DNA of 35,124 nt, taken from Pseudobutyrivibrio sp. GTDB lineage: Bacteria; Bacillota; Clostridia; Lachnospirales; Lachnospiraceae. This document shows positions 34,800 to 35,124 of this stretch, piece after piece. Location: assembly GCA_017557435.1 (NCBI GenBank), contig JAFYYR010000022.1, positions 1 through 35,124 of the forward strand, read 5' to 3'. How positions within the stretch are numbered: position 1 is the stretch's first letter; each line of letters begins with the position of its first letter. The position numbers and the translations under genes are program-made. The notes below the pieces were generated by a model, which was given only the letters and a program-made list of their open reading frames with translations, had not been told where the DNA came from and searched no databases.

Positions 34800-35124
34800 T
34801 CACAGCAAATCCAAGTGTGTGTTCCTAGGCCCTGGCCCATGCCCTGCCGGCACCCCTGGCTGGTAACTTTGCAAGAATATTATGTTTTTCATATATGCAA
34901 AGTTCACATCTTTTATAGGCATGTGTCTTTTTCAAGCCTCCACAGTTTTCAAAAAAGTAGCTTCTGTGTGGACACACTGTACACTTAGATGGCAGTTTAA
35001 AAATGGTTCTGAGGGTGTTTGGGGCGATTTTGGAATGAGCTTAGAAAAATATAAAGCAGGTTTTGTAATATATATGCAGCTGCCGCTAGGACGGCGGCAG
35101 CAGTGGTCACGCTGAGACACGATG
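34800..35124 (+). repeat. Large palindromic element, copy C (left arm and part of core; cut by window end)
   Basis: The left arm runs from about 34827 to 35010, with GAATATT at 34875, GTCTTTT at 34924, TTTTCAAAA near 34946 and GTGTGGACAC at 34966-34975, followed by GGCAGTTT at 34991. The core starts at about 35038 and is cut inside its apical hairpin at 35124. Bases 35003-35124 equal 1-122. The arm is complementary to the right arm of copy A (for example GTGTGGACAC with 245-254, GGCAGTTT with the AAACTGCC near 224-231), more so than to copy B. This is what would be expected if A and C are two parts of one element. The short reading frame at 34882-35115 runs through this fold and is not a gene. 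Confidence 0.85.

Noticed and set aside
34882-35115. A 77-residue reading frame in element copy C
   Set aside because: It crosses arm, stem and core of the element, lacks a ribosome site and is not preserved in copy B.
1-35124. Window as a complete 35-kb plasmid or phage because of identical ends
   Set aside because: There are no replication, partition, mobilisation or phage genes, the content is core chromosomal, and the terminal match lies in a repeat present a third time inside the window.

Overview
The window reads as a chromosomal segment of a low-GC Gram-positive bacterium, most likely a Lachnospiraceae member of the Butyrivibrio/Pseudobutyrivibrio type. Grounds: AT-rich DNA with strong AGGAGG ribosome sites, an ATP-type PEP carboxykinase, a division cluster (mraZ-rsmH-ftsL-pbp-mraY-ftsW-divIB-ftsZ) and surface genes typical of that family. 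The genus is inferred from protein character only. No phage, plasmid replication, transposase or CRISPR gene is visible.

Layout. 1-513: the right half of a large palindromic element (copy A), then a promoter. 514-4155: HerA-like ATPase, membrane-anchored transglutaminase, Asp/Glu racemase. 4201-10061: a Dlt-like surface acylation operon (adenylating enzyme, carrier protein, MBOAT, SGNH protein), then D-aminoacyl-tRNA deacylase, a small unknown protein and an RpiB-like isomerase. 10118-13487: citrate synthase and PEP carboxykinase, divergently transcribed. 13488-14171: terminator, a probable 6S RNA, and a hairpin- and repeat-rich stretch. 14172-21002: YihY, queA, pheST, a PilZ protein and lgt. 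21150-29518: the division and cell-wall cluster behind a clear MraZ-box promoter. 29574-29957: a FlK-type thioesterase on the minus strand. 30008-30793: a complete palindromic element of about 790 nt (copy B) filling a divergent promoter region. 30839-34785: argS, an RsmF-like methyltransferase and a YitT protein in a tight operon. 34800-35124: the left half of another element (copy C), cut by the window end.

The most unusual content is the palindromic element family. A nearly invariant 142-nt core with its own branched fold is flanked by long arms. Arm sequence differs between copies, but each arm remains complementary to its partner, with perfect but different 15-bp and 17-bp stems at the same place. 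The first 122 bases of the window equal the last 122 bases, and both lie in this element. The arm at the right end also pairs with the arm at the left end. So the two ends look like two halves of one element, or of two close copies. The gene content argues against a true 35-kb replicon, so the closure should be read with caution.

The genes suggest several linked jobs: wall building and division (dcw cluster, lgt, Dlt-like operon), handling of D-amino acids (racemase, Dlt-like operon, dtd), translation (pheST, argS, queA, RsmF-like) and C4/C6 metabolism (citrate synthase, PckA).
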